From Tatumella terrea (GTDB lineage: Bacteria > Pseudomonadota > Gammaproteobacteria > Enterobacterales > Enterobacteriaceae), in NCBI RefSeq assembly GCF_039523755.1, contig NZ_BAAAFX010000010.1, forward strand, positions 1 through 64,000: 64,000 nt of DNA, in the 5' to 3' direction. The notes under the pieces are model-generated. The model did no database searches. It was not told the DNA's origin and worked only from the letters and a program-made list of their open reading frames with translations. This document shows, piece after piece, positions 24,738 to 34,039 of this stretch. Position numbers and translations under genes: made by a program. The number at the start of each line of letters is the position of its first letter. The stretch's first letter is position 1.

Positions 24738-25619
24738 TTAGTTACGCTGACCCGTAATACGACACCACTCTTCTTTTTCCGCCACCGGGTCCAGCGCGAA
24801 TTTCTGCGCATAGGCTTCACACACATCATCGGCCTGACTGGCCAGAATACCGGACAGCGCCAGTTTACCGCCGCTGGCGGGTAATACACTGATAAGCGGT
24901 GCGAGTTCACGCAACGGGCCGGCCAGAATATTGGCAACCACCACGTCCGCGCTCAGGTTTTCAGGCTGTTGCTCCGGAAGATAGAGGTCAAGACGATCTG
25001 AAACCCCGTTACGTTCTGCGTTATCCCGGCTGGCCTGAATGGCCTGAGGATCGATATCGATACCGATAGCATGTGCCGCCCCCAGTTTCAGGGCAGCGAT
25101 CGCCAGGATCCCGGAACCGCAACCAAAATCGATCACTGTTTTCCCGTTAAGATCCTGTCCGTCCAGCCAGCTCAGGCATAAGGAGGTGGTCGGATGCGTG
25201 CCGGTACCAAACGCCAGACCCGGGTCCAGCATCACATTGACGGCCTCCGGGTCCGGCACGTCACGCCAGCTCGGGCAGATCCACAACCGCTTTCCGAAAC
25301 ACATCGGATGGAAGTTATCCATCCACTCACGTTCCCAGTCTTTGTCTTCGATTTGTTCAACTTTGTGGTGAAAGCCGGTCCCCAGCAAAGGATGCTGTTC
25401 CAGCACGCGGATAACCTGCTGCATCTCTGTTTCAGCATCGAACAAGCCAATGACGTCGGTATCACCCCATAAGCGGGTTTCGCCAGGCAGGGGCTCATAC
25501 ACCGGGTTATCATGGGTATCCTGAAACGTGACTGAAACAGCCCCGTTTTCAATCAGCGCATCACTGATGGCTTCAGCATTGGCACCTGAGGTATTAATTT
25601 TGATTTGTATCCAAGGCAT
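24738..25619 (-). CDS. prmA: Ribosomal protein L11 methyltransferase
   Basis: A 293-residue S-adenosylmethionine-dependent methyltransferase, the same length as E. coli PrmA. The N-terminal substrate domain starts MPWIQIKINTSGANAE. The SAM-binding domain is visible from about residue 155, with VIDFGCGSGILAIAALKLGA and a following GIDIDPQA acidic loop; the catalytic-loop motif VANILAGPL is near 228-236. It trimethylates L11 at several positions. It is the last gene of the yhdT-panF-prmA string, starting 11 bp past panF. Confidence 0.97.
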   Translation of the reverse strand: MPWIQIKINTSGANAEAISDALIENGAVSVTFQDTHDNPVYEPLPGETRLWGDTDVIGLFDAETEMQQVIRVLEQHPLLGTGFHHKVEQIEDKDWEREWMDNFHPMCFGKRLWICPSWRDVPDPEAVNVMLDPGLAFGTGTHPTTSLCLSWLDGQDLNGKTVIDFGCGSGILAIAALKLGAAHAIGIDIDPQAIQASRDNAERNGVSDRLDLYLPEQQPENLSADVVVANILAGPLRELAPLISVLPASGGKLALSGILASQADDVCEAYAQKFALDPVAEKEEWCRITGQRN

Positions 25620-25630
25620 AGCGTATCTCT

Positions 25631-27088
25631 TTATTGCTTCACCGCCGGGGATATCTCCCGGGGTGTTGGTTTACCCAGCCGGTTGCCAATCAGAAACGCG
25701 GCCAGACTCAGTAACAGGGCAGGAACTATCGGGTGGAAGTTCCAGCATGAAATTTTCAGACTCACCAGTAAGGTATAACTGATCGCGCCGCAGAGCATAC
25801 TGCATACTGCGCCGGTCGCATTGGCCGATTTCCAGTATAACCCCAGAACCAGAGGCCAGAGGAAAACGGTTTCCAGTGCGCCAAAGGCCAGCAGATTCAT
25901 CCAGATAATCATCGCCGGCGGGTGCCATGCGGTAATAATCAGCAGGATCCCTAAAGCCAGTGTCAGCCAGGTAGAGAGGCGGCGAAGATGCGCCTCATTT
26001 TCCGCACGTTGCGGGAACATCCGCAGATATAAGTCCTTAATCAGGGTGGCGGACGCCTGAAGTAAGTGAGCATTCACATTCGACATGATTGCTGACATCG
26101 GCGCGGCAAGAAAAATGCCGGCCGCGAAGGGTGGCAGTACTTTCATCATCAGCGTCGGGATCACCAGATCAGGGACCGATAACTGCGGGAGGATAGCGCG
26201 CCCCAGCGCACCGGCCAGATGCATTCCCAGCATCAGCAGGGTCATGACCAGCGTACCGAGCAGTATCCCCCGATGAACCGCCTTACTGTCGCGGTATGAA
26301 ATACAGCGCACCGCCGTATTGGGCAGCCCCAACACGCCGAAACAGACCAGCACGGTGAATGAAATCAACAGATGCACGGTAATAATATTACCCGCACCTT
26401 CGGGCGCGATCAGTTGCGGGTTAATGGCTTTCAGGGTGGCCACGGCATGGGCCGGCCCGCCTGCGGCATGAAGCACCGCAAACAGTAACAGGAAAGTCCC
26501 TGCCAGCATCACCAGTCCCTGCATGGCATCATTCAGTACGCTGGCACGAAAGCCTCCGAGCGCGGTATAGAGCGCAATGATACCGCCAAAAATCAGCAAG
26601 CCACGGGTATAGGGGATCCCTGCAACGCTTTCGAGCAGCCGGGCACCGCCGATGAACTGTACCGCCATCACGGCTATAAATGCCAGTAACAGTGCCAGGC
26701 TGGCAATCCACACCACCAGAGAGCTTTTGAAGCGGGCGTAGAGAATGTCATTCAGGGTAACGGCATTATACCGGCGTGCCAGAATGGCAAATTTTTTCCC
26801 GAGCACCCCTAATGATAGCCAGACGGTAGGGACCTGTACCATCGCAAGAAATACCCACCCCAGGCCATATTTATAGGCAGCTCCGGGGCCTCCGACAAAA
26901 GAACTGGCACTGACATAGGCGGTCGTCAGGGTCATGGCTAACAGAAATCCTCCCAGCGTTCTTCCGCCGAGGAAATATTCATTCAGAAACGCGCCCCTGG
27001 CTCTTTTTTGCTGATACATCGCAAACAGAGAGATCGCCGCCACAAGCAGCAGATACCCCAGCAGGGGAAATATAATTTTACTGTTCAC
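25631..27088 (-). CDS. panF: Sodium/pantothenate symporter
   Basis: An inner-membrane transporter of the sodium:solute symporter family, 485 residues from the chosen GTG start (27086-27088). That start matches the beginning of E. coli PanF (ILPLVAYL against IFPLLGYL), has GGAGG 7 bp upstream, and overlaps the yhdT end by 11 bp, implying coupled translation. The frame continues 8 codons further but without support. Family signatures seen are EYFLGGRTLGGF, TAYVSASSFVGGPGAAYKYGLGW and GGFRASVLNDAMQGLVML. It imports pantothenate with sodium for coenzyme A synthesis. Confidence 0.95.
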   Translation of the reverse strand: MNSKIIFPLLGYLLLVAAISLFAMYQQKRARGAFLNEYFLGGRTLGGFLLAMTLTTAYVSASSFVGGPGAAYKYGLGWVFLAMVQVPTVWLSLGVLGKKFAILARRYNAVTLNDILYARFKSSLVVWIASLALLLAFIAVMAVQFIGGARLLESVAGIPYTRGLLIFGGIIALYTALGGFRASVLNDAMQGLVMLAGTFLLLFAVLHAAGGPAHAVATLKAINPQLIAPEGAGNIITVHLLISFTVLVCFGVLGLPNTAVRCISYRDSKAVHRGILLGTLVMTLLMLGMHLAGALGRAILPQLSVPDLVIPTLMMKVLPPFAAGIFLAAPMSAIMSNVNAHLLQASATLIKDLYLRMFPQRAENEAHLRRLSTWLTLALGILLIITAWHPPAMIIWMNLLAFGALETVFLWPLVLGLYWKSANATGAVCSMLCGAISYTLLVSLKISCWNFHPIVPALLLSLAAFLIGNRLGKPTPREISPAVKQ

Positions 27089-27320
27089 CCTGATCCTCCA
27101 GCGGGATATCACGGAAAATAAAACGGATCATTAAGGCGCACAGAAACAGGAAAAATAACGGTGCAAAAAGGCAGGATAATTCGAACCAGCGGGGGAAGCC
27201 AAAAATGCCCGGGGTTGTTCCGCCCGTCCAGGCACTCACTGACCAGACAATCAGCCAGCTCACCGCAAGAAGCAATGACCAGCGGGCTTCCTTATGCGCT
27301 TGTTTGAAACGAGAGTCCAT
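27078..27320 (-). CDS. yhdT: YhdT family membrane protein (DUF997)
   Basis: An 80-residue protein with two membrane helices (about 16-35 and 47-70), the length of E. coli YhdT. The frame opens four codons earlier, but ATG 27320 has GAGG at 6 bp and gives the family start MDSRFKQAHKEARWS. It overlaps panF by 11 bp, as in E. coli, and is thought to be a small accessory of that transporter; its function is not established. Confidence 0.93.
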   Translation of the reverse strand: MDSRFKQAHKEARWSLLLAVSWLIVWSVSAWTGGTTPGIFGFPRWFELSCLFAPLFFLFLCALMIRFIFRDIPLEDQGEQ

Positions 27321-27339
27321 CGTTAACCTCAACGGAAAG

Positions 27340-27372
27340 ACAAAAATAATAAAGGCCGGAAAATCCGGCCTT
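27340..27372 (-). terminator. Terminator of aroQ-accBC
   Basis: A perfect 9-bp stem (AAGGCCGGA, loop, TCCGGCCTT; 27352-27372) lies about 20 bp past the accC stop and is followed on the minus strand by TTATTATTTTT. It should separate the acc transcript from yhdT-panF. Confidence 0.88.
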
Positions 27373-27392
27373 GGCAGTGACTCAAAAAGAAA

Positions 27393-28742
27393 TTACTTTT
27401 CCTGAAGTCCCAGTTTTTTCTCCAGATAGTGGATATTGGTTCCACCTTCACGGAAATGCTCGTCAGCCATGATCTTCAGCTGCAGTTCGACGTTGGTTTT
27501 AATACCATCGACGATCAACTCAGCTAAGGCATTGGTCATACGTGAAATCGCGACGTCGCGGGTTTCACCGTAAGTGATCAGTTTACCAATCATGGAGTCA
27601 TAGTATGGCGGTACGGTATAACCGGAATAGATATGCGATTCCCAACGTACGCCAAAACCACCCGGCGCGTGGAAACGGGTAATTTTACCCGGGCTTGGCA
27701 GGAAGGTATTCGGATCTTCTGCGTTAATACGGCATTCCACAGCATGACCACGAATAACCACGTCTTCCTGACGGATAGACAATGGCAGACCGGCCGCGAT
27801 ACGTAACTGTTCTTTGATCAGGTCGACACCGGTGATCATTTCAGTGACCGGATGTTCTACCTGAATACGGGTGTTCATCTCAATAAAGTAGAACTCACCG
27901 TTTTCGAACAGGAACTCAAACGTACCGGCACCACGATAACCGATATCAATACAGGCCTGAGTACAACGTGTACCGATAAAGCTACGCAGTTCCGGAGTAA
28001 TTCCCGGCGCCGGGGCTTCTTCGACCACTTTCTGGTGACGACGCTGCATTGAGCAGTCACGTTCTGCCAGATAGATGGCCTGACCCTGTCCATCGGCTAA
28101 GACCTGAATCTCGATATGACGAGGATTTTCCAGATATTTTTCCATATAGACCATATCGTTGTTGAAAGCCGCTTTCGCTTCCGCACGGGTCATATTAATG
28201 GACTGTTCCAGGTCTTTTTCACCGCGAACGACACGCATACCGCGTCCGCCGCCGCCGCCAGAGGCTTTAACGATAATCGGATAACCGATACGTTTAGCGA
28301 TCTCACGGTTTTTGTTCATGTCATCACCGAGCGATCCATCGGACCCCGGGACGCAAGGAACACCGGCTTTCTTCATCGCGTTGATCGCGGAAACTTTGTC
28401 GCCCATCAGACGAATCGTTTCGGCTTTCGGACCGATAAAGATGAAGCCGGAACGTTCAACCTGTTCTGCGAAGTCAGCATTCTCAGACAAAAAGCCATAG
28501 CCCGGGTGGATAGCATCCGCGCCGGTGATCTCTGCCGCTGAAATCAGCGCAGGAATATTCAGATAGCTTTTGACTGAAGGTGCTGGTCCGATGCATACGG
28601 TTTCGTCTGCCAGCAGGACATGTTTTAAGTCACGATCTGCAGTGGAATGTACCGCAACGGTTTTGATGCCCAGTTCTTTACAGGCACGCAAAATACGCAG
28701 CGCAATTTCCCCACGGTTAGCAATAACAATTTTTTCCAGCAT
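27393..28742 (-). CDS. accC: Acetyl-CoA carboxylase, biotin carboxylase subunit
   Basis: A 449-residue ATP-grasp enzyme identical in length to E. coli AccC. The chosen ATG (28742) gives the standard MLEKIVIANRGEIALRILRA start; the frame extends 15 codons upstream into the gap without support. Key features are the glycine-rich lid KASGGGGGRGMR (about 159-170), ATP/metal ligands in FEFLFENGEFYFIEMNTRIQVEHPVTE (272-298) with Glu288 and Arg292, and the C-terminal LPSPGKI block. It carboxylates the biotin of AccB using ATP and bicarbonate, the first step of fatty-acid synthesis. It begins 10 bp after accB. Confidence 0.98.
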   Translation of the reverse strand: MLEKIVIANRGEIALRILRACKELGIKTVAVHSTADRDLKHVLLADETVCIGPAPSVKSYLNIPALISAAEITGADAIHPGYGFLSENADFAEQVERSGFIFIGPKAETIRLMGDKVSAINAMKKAGVPCVPGSDGSLGDDMNKNREIAKRIGYPIIVKASGGGGGRGMRVVRGEKDLEQSINMTRAEAKAAFNNDMVYMEKYLENPRHIEIQVLADGQGQAIYLAERDCSMQRRHQKVVEEAPAPGITPELRSFIGTRCTQACIDIGYRGAGTFEFLFENGEFYFIEMNTRIQVEHPVTEMITGVDLIKEQLRIAAGLPLSIRQEDVVIRGHAVECRINAEDPNTFLPSPGKITRFHAPGGFGVRWESHIYSGYTVPPYYDSMIGKLITYGETRDVAISRMTNALAELIVDGIKTNVELQLKIMADEHFREGGTNIHYLEKKLGLQEK

Positions 28743-28752
28743 GGTTGCCTCG

Positions 28753-29217
28753 TTATTCGATGACGACCAATGGCTCGTCAAATTCAACAGGTTGGCCGTT
28801 TTCTACCAGGATAGCTTTCACAACACCTGACTTGTCAGCTTCAATCTGGTTCATCATTTTCATTGCTTCAACGATGCACAGAGTTTCACCGGCAGTGACC
28901 TTCTGACCGACCTCAACGAAAGGTTTGGCATCCGGGCTTGGTGTGCGGTAGAAGGTTCCTACCATCGGTGAACGAACGATATGTCCGCTGACTTCTTTGC
29001 TGGCAGCAGCGGCAGGTTCGGCGACCGGCGCAGGTGCGCTGGCAGCGACCGGTGCAGGTGCAACAGGGGCAGCATACGCCTGCTGCATTACCGGATAACC
29101 CATGTTAGCAGGTGAACGACTGATGCGAACGGATTCTTCACCTTCTGAAATTTCAAGTTCAGCGATGCCGGATTCTTCAACAAGTTCGATCAGTTTTTTA
29201 ATTTTACGAATATCCAT
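28753..29217 (-). CDS. accB: Acetyl-CoA carboxylase, biotin carboxyl carrier protein
   Basis: A 154-residue carrier, two residues shorter than in E. coli. Residues 1-30 form the AccB N-terminal segment involved in subunit binding and autoregulation in E. coli. Residues 45-72 are the Ala/Pro-rich mobile linker. The biotinyl domain (75-154) has the biotin site EAMKMM, with the modified lysine at about residue 120, and the thumb region before it. It shuttles carboxyl groups from AccC to the transferase. Confidence 0.98.
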   Translation of the reverse strand: MDIRKIKKLIELVEESGIAELEISEGEESVRISRSPANMGYPVMQQAYAAPVAPAPVAASAPAPVAEPAAAASKEVSGHIVRSPMVGTFYRTPSPDAKPFVEVGQKVTAGETLCIVEAMKMMNQIEADKSGVVKAILVENGQPVEFDEPLVVIE

Positions 29218-29238
29218 GAGTGTGGTTCCGTACTCTGT

Positions 29239-29691
29239 TTAATTTGAATTTGACAGGCGTTTAACTGCCGTTTGTAAAGCCCAGTGATAGCCGTCGGTAC
29301 CTAATCCGCAGATGACACCGGCAGCAATATCGGAGAGATAGGAATGATGGCGGAAAGGTTCACGAGCATGCACATTAGACAGGTGCACCTCGATAAAAGG
29401 AATGCTGACCGCCAGCAAGGCATCCCGCAGGGCGACGCTGGTGTGCGTAAATGCGGCAGGATTAATAATGATGTAATCCACATTGCCTTTTGCCTCATGA
29501 ATGCGGTCAATCAGCTGATGTTCCGCATTCGATTGCAGGTGACTCAGTTTCACATTGAGTTTCCCGGCCTGACGCGTTACCTCACTGACGATATCCGGCA
29601 AGGTCGTATGACCATAGGTCTCCGGCTCCCGGGTTCCCAGCAAGTTAAGGTTCGGGCCATTGAGAAGCAAAATATGAAAGTTATCTGCCAT
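29239..29691 (-). CDS. aroQ: Type II 3-dehydroquinate dehydratase
   Basis: A 150-residue dodecameric-type dehydroquinase. It has the ILLLNGPNLNLLGTREPETYG motif with the catalytic Tyr, the SNAEHQLIDRIHEA segment, the IINPAAFTHTSVALRDAL block with the catalytic His, and EVHLSNVHAREPFRHHS. It dehydrates 3-dehydroquinate in the shikimate pathway. E. coli uses the unrelated AroD; aroQ before accBC is usual in Yersinia, Erwinia and Pseudomonas relatives, which is a taxonomic hint. ATG 29691 has AGGAGA upstream; 26 codons of frame before it are unsupported. Confidence 0.95.
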   Translation of the reverse strand: MADNFHILLLNGPNLNLLGTREPETYGHTTLPDIVSEVTRQAGKLNVKLSHLQSNAEHQLIDRIHEAKGNVDYIIINPAAFTHTSVALRDALLAVSIPFIEVHLSNVHAREPFRHHSYLSDIAAGVICGLGTDGYHWALQTAVKRLSNSN

Positions 29692-29801
29692 CGTGTGGCT
29701 ATCTCCTGCAAAAATAAAGGCATTGCGTAAAATACTCTCCCCGTTTGCATTTGTCACCCATTCTGGCAAAAAAGAGGCTCTCAGGGGGTAAGAATTTTTC
29801 G

Positions 29802-29807
29802 ATTATA
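29802..29807 (-). promoter_or_regulatory. Candidate -10 box of the aroQ-accBC promoter
   Basis: TATAAT on the minus strand lies about 110 bp before aroQ in the aroQ-msrQ gap. No convincing -35 box is found at the right distance, so the call rests on the perfect -10 hexamer and its position. Confidence 0.3.
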
Positions 29808-29919
29808 TCGCTTTCGAGGCAATTCGCCGCATATTAGTCGTTTTATCCGCGAAGTTTATCAATTCTTGGTCCGCGGCACTTTTTAACAGAAATTACGGCA
29901 ATAAGCCAACCTGATAAAC

Positions 29920-30534
29920 TTATAAATCGGTTTTACGCCACAGTTTTTTAAGGCGAAGTGCGCACAGTAACACGGCGAAAGCCAGCCAGAGAAAAGGCTG
30001 CAGGGAGTAGGCTTTTACTGACCATAAATAGTGGACGGGGATCATTATCGCCAGCAGGTAGATGCTGTTATGCAGTTTTTGCCAGCGCTGGCCTGCACGT
30101 ATCTGCACGCGCCTGAAAGAGGTTATCGCCAGCAGAAAAAGCAGCACCCAGCTGATCATACCTAACGTCAGGTAGGGCCGTCGGACGATCTCCTGCCCCA
30201 GCAAAGACAGATTACCCACCCCCAGCTCCAGAAAATAGTAACTCAGCAGGTGCAGGGTGGCCCAGGCGAAACACCATATCCCCAGCAGCCGGCGGCAGCG
30301 CAGAAGCTGAGGAAAGCGTAACCCTTTTGCCAGCGGGCTCACCAGCAAGGTGGCCATCAGTAACTTCAGCCCGATAAGCCCGGTAAAATGTTGTATATCT
30401 TTGGCCGGATCGGCACTGAACCCGCCCGAACGAACAGAAAAAACCAGATAGATAAACGGGGCAAAGGCGGCCAGATGCATCAGGCACTTTAGCAGGATAA
30501 TTGTTACCGTACCCGGGGTTCCGCGGCTCGCCAT
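29920..30534 (-). CDS. msrQ: MsrPQ system heme-binding membrane subunit
   Basis: A 204-residue inner-membrane protein of the ferric-reductase-like YedZ/MsrQ family with about six membrane helices and histidines placed for heme binding (around HFTGLIG, ATLHLLSYYF and KLHNSIYLLAIMIPVHYLW). It passes electrons from the quinone pool to periplasmic MsrP. Its ATG overlaps the msrP stop by one base, giving translational coupling. Confidence 0.94.
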   Translation of the reverse strand: MASRGTPGTVTIILLKCLMHLAAFAPFIYLVFSVRSGGFSADPAKDIQHFTGLIGLKLLMATLLVSPLAKGLRFPQLLRCRRLLGIWCFAWATLHLLSYYFLELGVGNLSLLGQEIVRRPYLTLGMISWVLLFLLAITSFRRVQIRAGQRWQKLHNSIYLLAIMIPVHYLWSVKAYSLQPFLWLAFAVLLCALRLKKLWRKTDL

Positions 30535-31538
30535 TAAAAATATCTCCGTAAATCCATATCCTTATACATCGAAGCGACCTCCCCGCCATAACCGTTAAAC
30601 ATCAGTGTGGGTTGCCGGCTGACATCCAATAACCCGCCGGGGCCGATAAACCGCTCTGTCGCCTGTGACCAGCGAGGATGATCCACATGCGGGTTCACAT
30701 TGGCATAAAAGCCATATTCGTCCGGCGCCATCAGGTTCCAGGTTGAGGGGGGCTGTTCCCGGGTCAGGCTGATTTTCACGATGGATTTAATGCCTTTAAA
30801 CCCATATTTCCAGGGCACGATCAGGCGTAAGGGGGCGCCATTCTGCGGCGGTAATGTTTTGCCATAGACACCGGTCGTCAGCAGGGTCAAAGGGTTCATC
30901 GCTTCATCAAGGCGTAACCCCTCGACATAAGGGTACTGTAATCCGGCACTGTTCAGCCCCTCCTGCTGTCCTGGCATCTGTTGCGGATCATACAGGGTCT
31001 GAAAAGCGACATAGCGGGCATTGCTGGTGGGAGCCACCATTTTCAGCAAGGATGCCAGACTAAATCCTATCCATGGCACCACCATTGACCATGCCTCAAC
31101 ACAGCGCATGCGATAGATACGCTGTTCCATCGGGAATTTTTTGAAAATATCGTCCATATCCAGCGTCATCGGGTGAGCAACTTCACCATCAATCGTGATA
31201 TTCCAGGGGGAGGTTTTAAACTGACGGGCATTCGCCGCGGGGTCGGCTTTATCCATCCCGAACTCATAAAAATTGTTATAGCCGGTGACTTTTTGTTCCG
31301 GGGTCAGGGTCAGCTTTGCCTGCCACCGGGCCGGAGAGGTAAAGTCGATGGGATGCGGAGGGGAGGCCAGCGGAGGCTCGGAGGATGCCCCGCTAAACCA
31401 GTCTGCCAGACCGGCCTTCGCGGTCATCGGCAGTGACAGGGCAGCACTGCTGATCCCGAGCAGCTTCAGCAGTTTCCGGCGTGAACAGAAGAACACCTGC
31501 TCCGGAGTGACGTCTGATTCTTTCAAAGGTTTATTCAT
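30534..31538 (-). CDS. msrP: Periplasmic methionine sulfoxide reductase catalytic subunit
   Basis: A 334-residue molybdopterin protein, the same length as E. coli MsrP (YedY). The twin-arginine signal SRRKLLKLLG lies near residues 19-28 with cleavage after about AKA. The molybdenum-ligating cysteine is in MRCVEAWSMVVPW. It repairs oxidised methionine in envelope proteins with electrons from MsrQ. ATG 31538 has GGAGG at 8 bp; the frame upstream (46 codons) has no matching start. In E. coli msrPQ sits with a hypochlorite-sensing two-component system; here it lies beside csrD, without those regulators in view. Confidence 0.95.
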   Translation of the reverse strand: MNKPLKESDVTPEQVFFCSRRKLLKLLGISSAALSLPMTAKAGLADWFSGASSEPPLASPPHPIDFTSPARWQAKLTLTPEQKVTGYNNFYEFGMDKADPAANARQFKTSPWNITIDGEVAHPMTLDMDDIFKKFPMEQRIYRMRCVEAWSMVVPWIGFSLASLLKMVAPTSNARYVAFQTLYDPQQMPGQQEGLNSAGLQYPYVEGLRLDEAMNPLTLLTTGVYGKTLPPQNGAPLRLIVPWKYGFKGIKSIVKISLTREQPPSTWNLMAPDEYGFYANVNPHVDHPRWSQATERFIGPGGLLDVSRQPTLMFNGYGGEVASMYKDMDLRRYF

Positions 31539-31773
31539 GCCAGGTTCCTCCGGGGGATGTTTCGACGAGTGATAAGGCAGCCAGCGTTCTGCCGGCTGAG
31601 TACCAAGTATAGCCAGCCATTTTTCTGCACGGGCAAGGCCGGAACGTAAAGAAATGTGTTTGCCGGCCGTTATCACTGCAGAGAGTAAAGGCTTATGCTA
31701 TTTTCGCTCAACGGTCAGCGGGATGCTGATATTATCTTATTCTGGATCGGATTCAGTCACCGGGAGCACAGGG

Positions 31774-33732
31774 ATGCGTTCAACGACACGGCTTACCGCA
31801 CTCATCACTTTTGTCAGTATGCTGGCGATGTTATTGATGTTATTCGGCTGTATAGCCAGTTTTCTCTGGCTCAACAAGCAGCGCATCGAACATCAGTTTA
31901 ATACGCTGGCCACCTCTGTCGATCAGGCGCTCTTTACCCGAACCCCGCAGGAAATGACGCGCTGGTTGCGAGGGGTGATGCCGGTCGTCAATATTGAACG
32001 ACTTGAATTGTATGACGGGAAACATGCGGTCATCAGACTTGCCCGTCATGAGTTCCCTCTGGTTGAAGACACACCCAACCGTTTTTACCATTTTTCCGCC
32101 ACATTAATGCACCATCCCTCTCTGACGCTACGTATTACTATCCTGAATCCGGTCCAGACCTGGCTTGCGTCATTTGCGGGTATCTCCACCTTTATCGTGA
32201 TGGGGATCGTCGTGCTGGTGATGTCGGTCCTGCTACTGCTGCTGCATTTCTGGTTAGACCGGGAGTCTTCAGGGATGGGCCGACTGGAAGCCCGAAGCCA
32301 GCGAATTTTGCAAGGCGATCGCAGCCAGACAGTCACCCGGGAAACAACCGAATGGCCTCCGAAAGTCAGTCAGGCGATTGATACGCTGCTGGAGGAGATA
32401 GAACAGGCGGGGGTTCAGCGCGTACGGATAGATAATCTCATCCGCGAATTTGCGTCTCTGGATAGTGAAAGCGGGCTTAATAACCGTCTTTTCTTTAACA
32501 GTCGTTTTGCCACCTTACTCGATTCGCAGGAAGAGGCCGCAGAGCATGGCTGTATTATCATGCTTCGTTTTACCGCGTCAGACGGGGTGCCGGACACGAG
32601 CGAAGCAGAGCGGCAAAATCACCGTTTGTTTGAATTTGTTCATAGTGTGTCCGCGCTGGTCAGTTGCTATCCGGGGGCTTTACTGGCCCGGTATTTTCAG
32701 AATGACTTCACCGTATTATTGCCTCACCGGTCGCTAAAAGAAGCCGAGGGGATCGCGGCAAAGCTGATCACCGCCGCGGAAGCCTCTGCACCGTTCGGGA
32801 ACTATAATAAAGACGATTTTGTGCATATCGCGATCAGTGACTGGCAGCGCGGGCAAAGCATGACACAAGTCATGGAGCGACTGGATCTGGCAATGCGCAG
32901 GGCGACCTTGCTGGGCAGTAATAACTGGGCGGTTGAAGAGAGTCAGCATCTGAAGCAGGGGCGCGGCAGTGTTCGCTGGCGAACCTTGCTGGAAAATACC
33001 TATCAGCGGGGCGGGCCGTTGCTATTGCAAAAAGCGGTCACTGACTGGCAGGGCCAGATACATCATCGGGTATTACAAGGGCGCATTAACGATAATGATC
33101 ACGCTATTCTGCCTGCAGAATATATGCCCCTGGTGTGTGACATGGGTATGGCTGCTCTCTGGGATCGCCAGTTTCTGACCCGCGGCTTTTTGCTGGCGGC
33201 AGAAAGCGGAGCGGGGACCTGGTCGTTTCCGCTAACGATAGACGCCTTGTTACAACGCCCTTTTGCGAAGTGGCTTTACAAAATGCTATTACAGATCCCC
33301 CGATCTAAAAGAAAAAGATTTTTATTTGAACTTGCTGAGGCAGATGTGTGTCAACACATCGACCGGTTATTTACCGTGTTGCATAATCTGCGGGCATTCG
33401 GGTGCCGGATTGTTATCAGTCAGGCAGGTCAGACCCTGGTCAGCAGTGCGTATTTACCCCGGATAAAAGCCGGGGCTATCAAACTGGATGCCGGACTGGT
33501 GCGTAATATTGAGCGGCGGCCGGAGAACCAGTTACTGGTGAGTAGCCTGGTCGAAAGTTGTCATGCGGTATCAACGTTAGTGTTCGCTACCGGTGTCAGA
33601 ACCCGTGAAGAGTGGATGATGCTGATAAATTTAGGTGTTAGCGGTGGACAAGGCGATTTTATTGCGCCACCCTTACCGGTTAAATTTATGCGGAATGACG
33701 CTGTGAAGAAAAGACCCCGGGAAATGCAGTGA
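31774..33732 (+). CDS. csrD: CsrB/CsrC RNA decay regulator CsrD
   Basis: A 652-residue inner-membrane protein (E. coli 646) with two N-terminal membrane segments (about 7-32 and 132-160), a HAMP-like stretch, a degenerate GGDEF domain (about 225-370, with FQNDF where GGDEF would stand) and a degenerate EAL domain (about 400-645). Such domains do not make or break cyclic-di-GMP; CsrD instead directs RNase E cleavage of the CsrB and CsrC small RNAs, releasing CsrA. ATG 31774 gives the family-length start; the frame opens 40 codons earlier. It is followed by mreB, as in E. coli. Confidence 0.92.
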   Translation: MRSTTRLTALITFVSMLAMLLMLFGCIASFLWLNKQRIEHQFNTLATSVDQALFTRTPQEMTRWLRGVMPVVNIERLELYDGKHAVIRLARHEFPLVEDTPNRFYHFSATLMHHPSLTLRITILNPVQTWLASFAGISTFIVMGIVVLVMSVLLLLLHFWLDRESSGMGRLEARSQRILQGDRSQTVTRETTEWPPKVSQAIDTLLEEIEQAGVQRVRIDNLIREFASLDSESGLNNRLFFNSRFATLLDSQEEAAEHGCIIMLRFTASDGVPDTSEAERQNHRLFEFVHSVSALVSCYPGALLARYFQNDFTVLLPHRSLKEAEGIAAKLITAAEASAPFGNYNKDDFVHIAISDWQRGQSMTQVMERLDLAMRRATLLGSNNWAVEESQHLKQGRGSVRWRTLLENTYQRGGPLLLQKAVTDWQGQIHHRVLQGRINDNDHAILPAEYMPLVCDMGMAALWDRQFLTRGFLLAAESGAGTWSFPLTIDALLQRPFAKWLYKMLLQIPRSKRKRFLFELAEADVCQHIDRLFTVLHNLRAFGCRIVISQAGQTLVSSAYLPRIKAGAIKLDAGLVRNIERRPENQLLVSSLVESCHAVSTLVFATGVRTREEWMMLINLGVSGGQGDFIAPPLPVKFMRNDAVKKRPREMQ

Positions 33733-34039
33733 AACACGGGCGAACCGGGTTTTCTGAGAGATAATTCTGTTGTCTTTTCAGAGTCTGGCTGTTTGAAAAA
33801 CAGACTCTAAATGTTAAATTTTGTTTCCGTTAGCGATTGACGTTAAAAATGGCTGGCGGAAAAATGTCGGGTTTACAGTACTGTGATGATGCTTGCTACA
33901 AATCATGCTGGCATAAATGTACAATTGTTTATTTTTTCACCGGAGCAGAATGTTGTTGCGCCTTGTGGCGGCTTCGTGTGGTTGGTAAAGTAAGCGGATT
34001 TTATTTTCCGCCCCCAGCTTGCAGGATTACCCCTTAGAT
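33733..34039 (+). promoter_or_regulatory. csrD-mreB intergenic region with alternative hairpins
   Basis: About 300 bp separate csrD from mreB. An 8-bp perfect stem AGAGTCTG (33780-33787) with CAGACTCT (33801-33808) could end csrD transcription. A shorter competing stem, CTGTTT (33789-33794) with AAACAG (33798-33803), shares bases with it, so the two cannot form at once. The mreB promoters should lie in the rest; I could not assign them. Confidence 0.45.
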
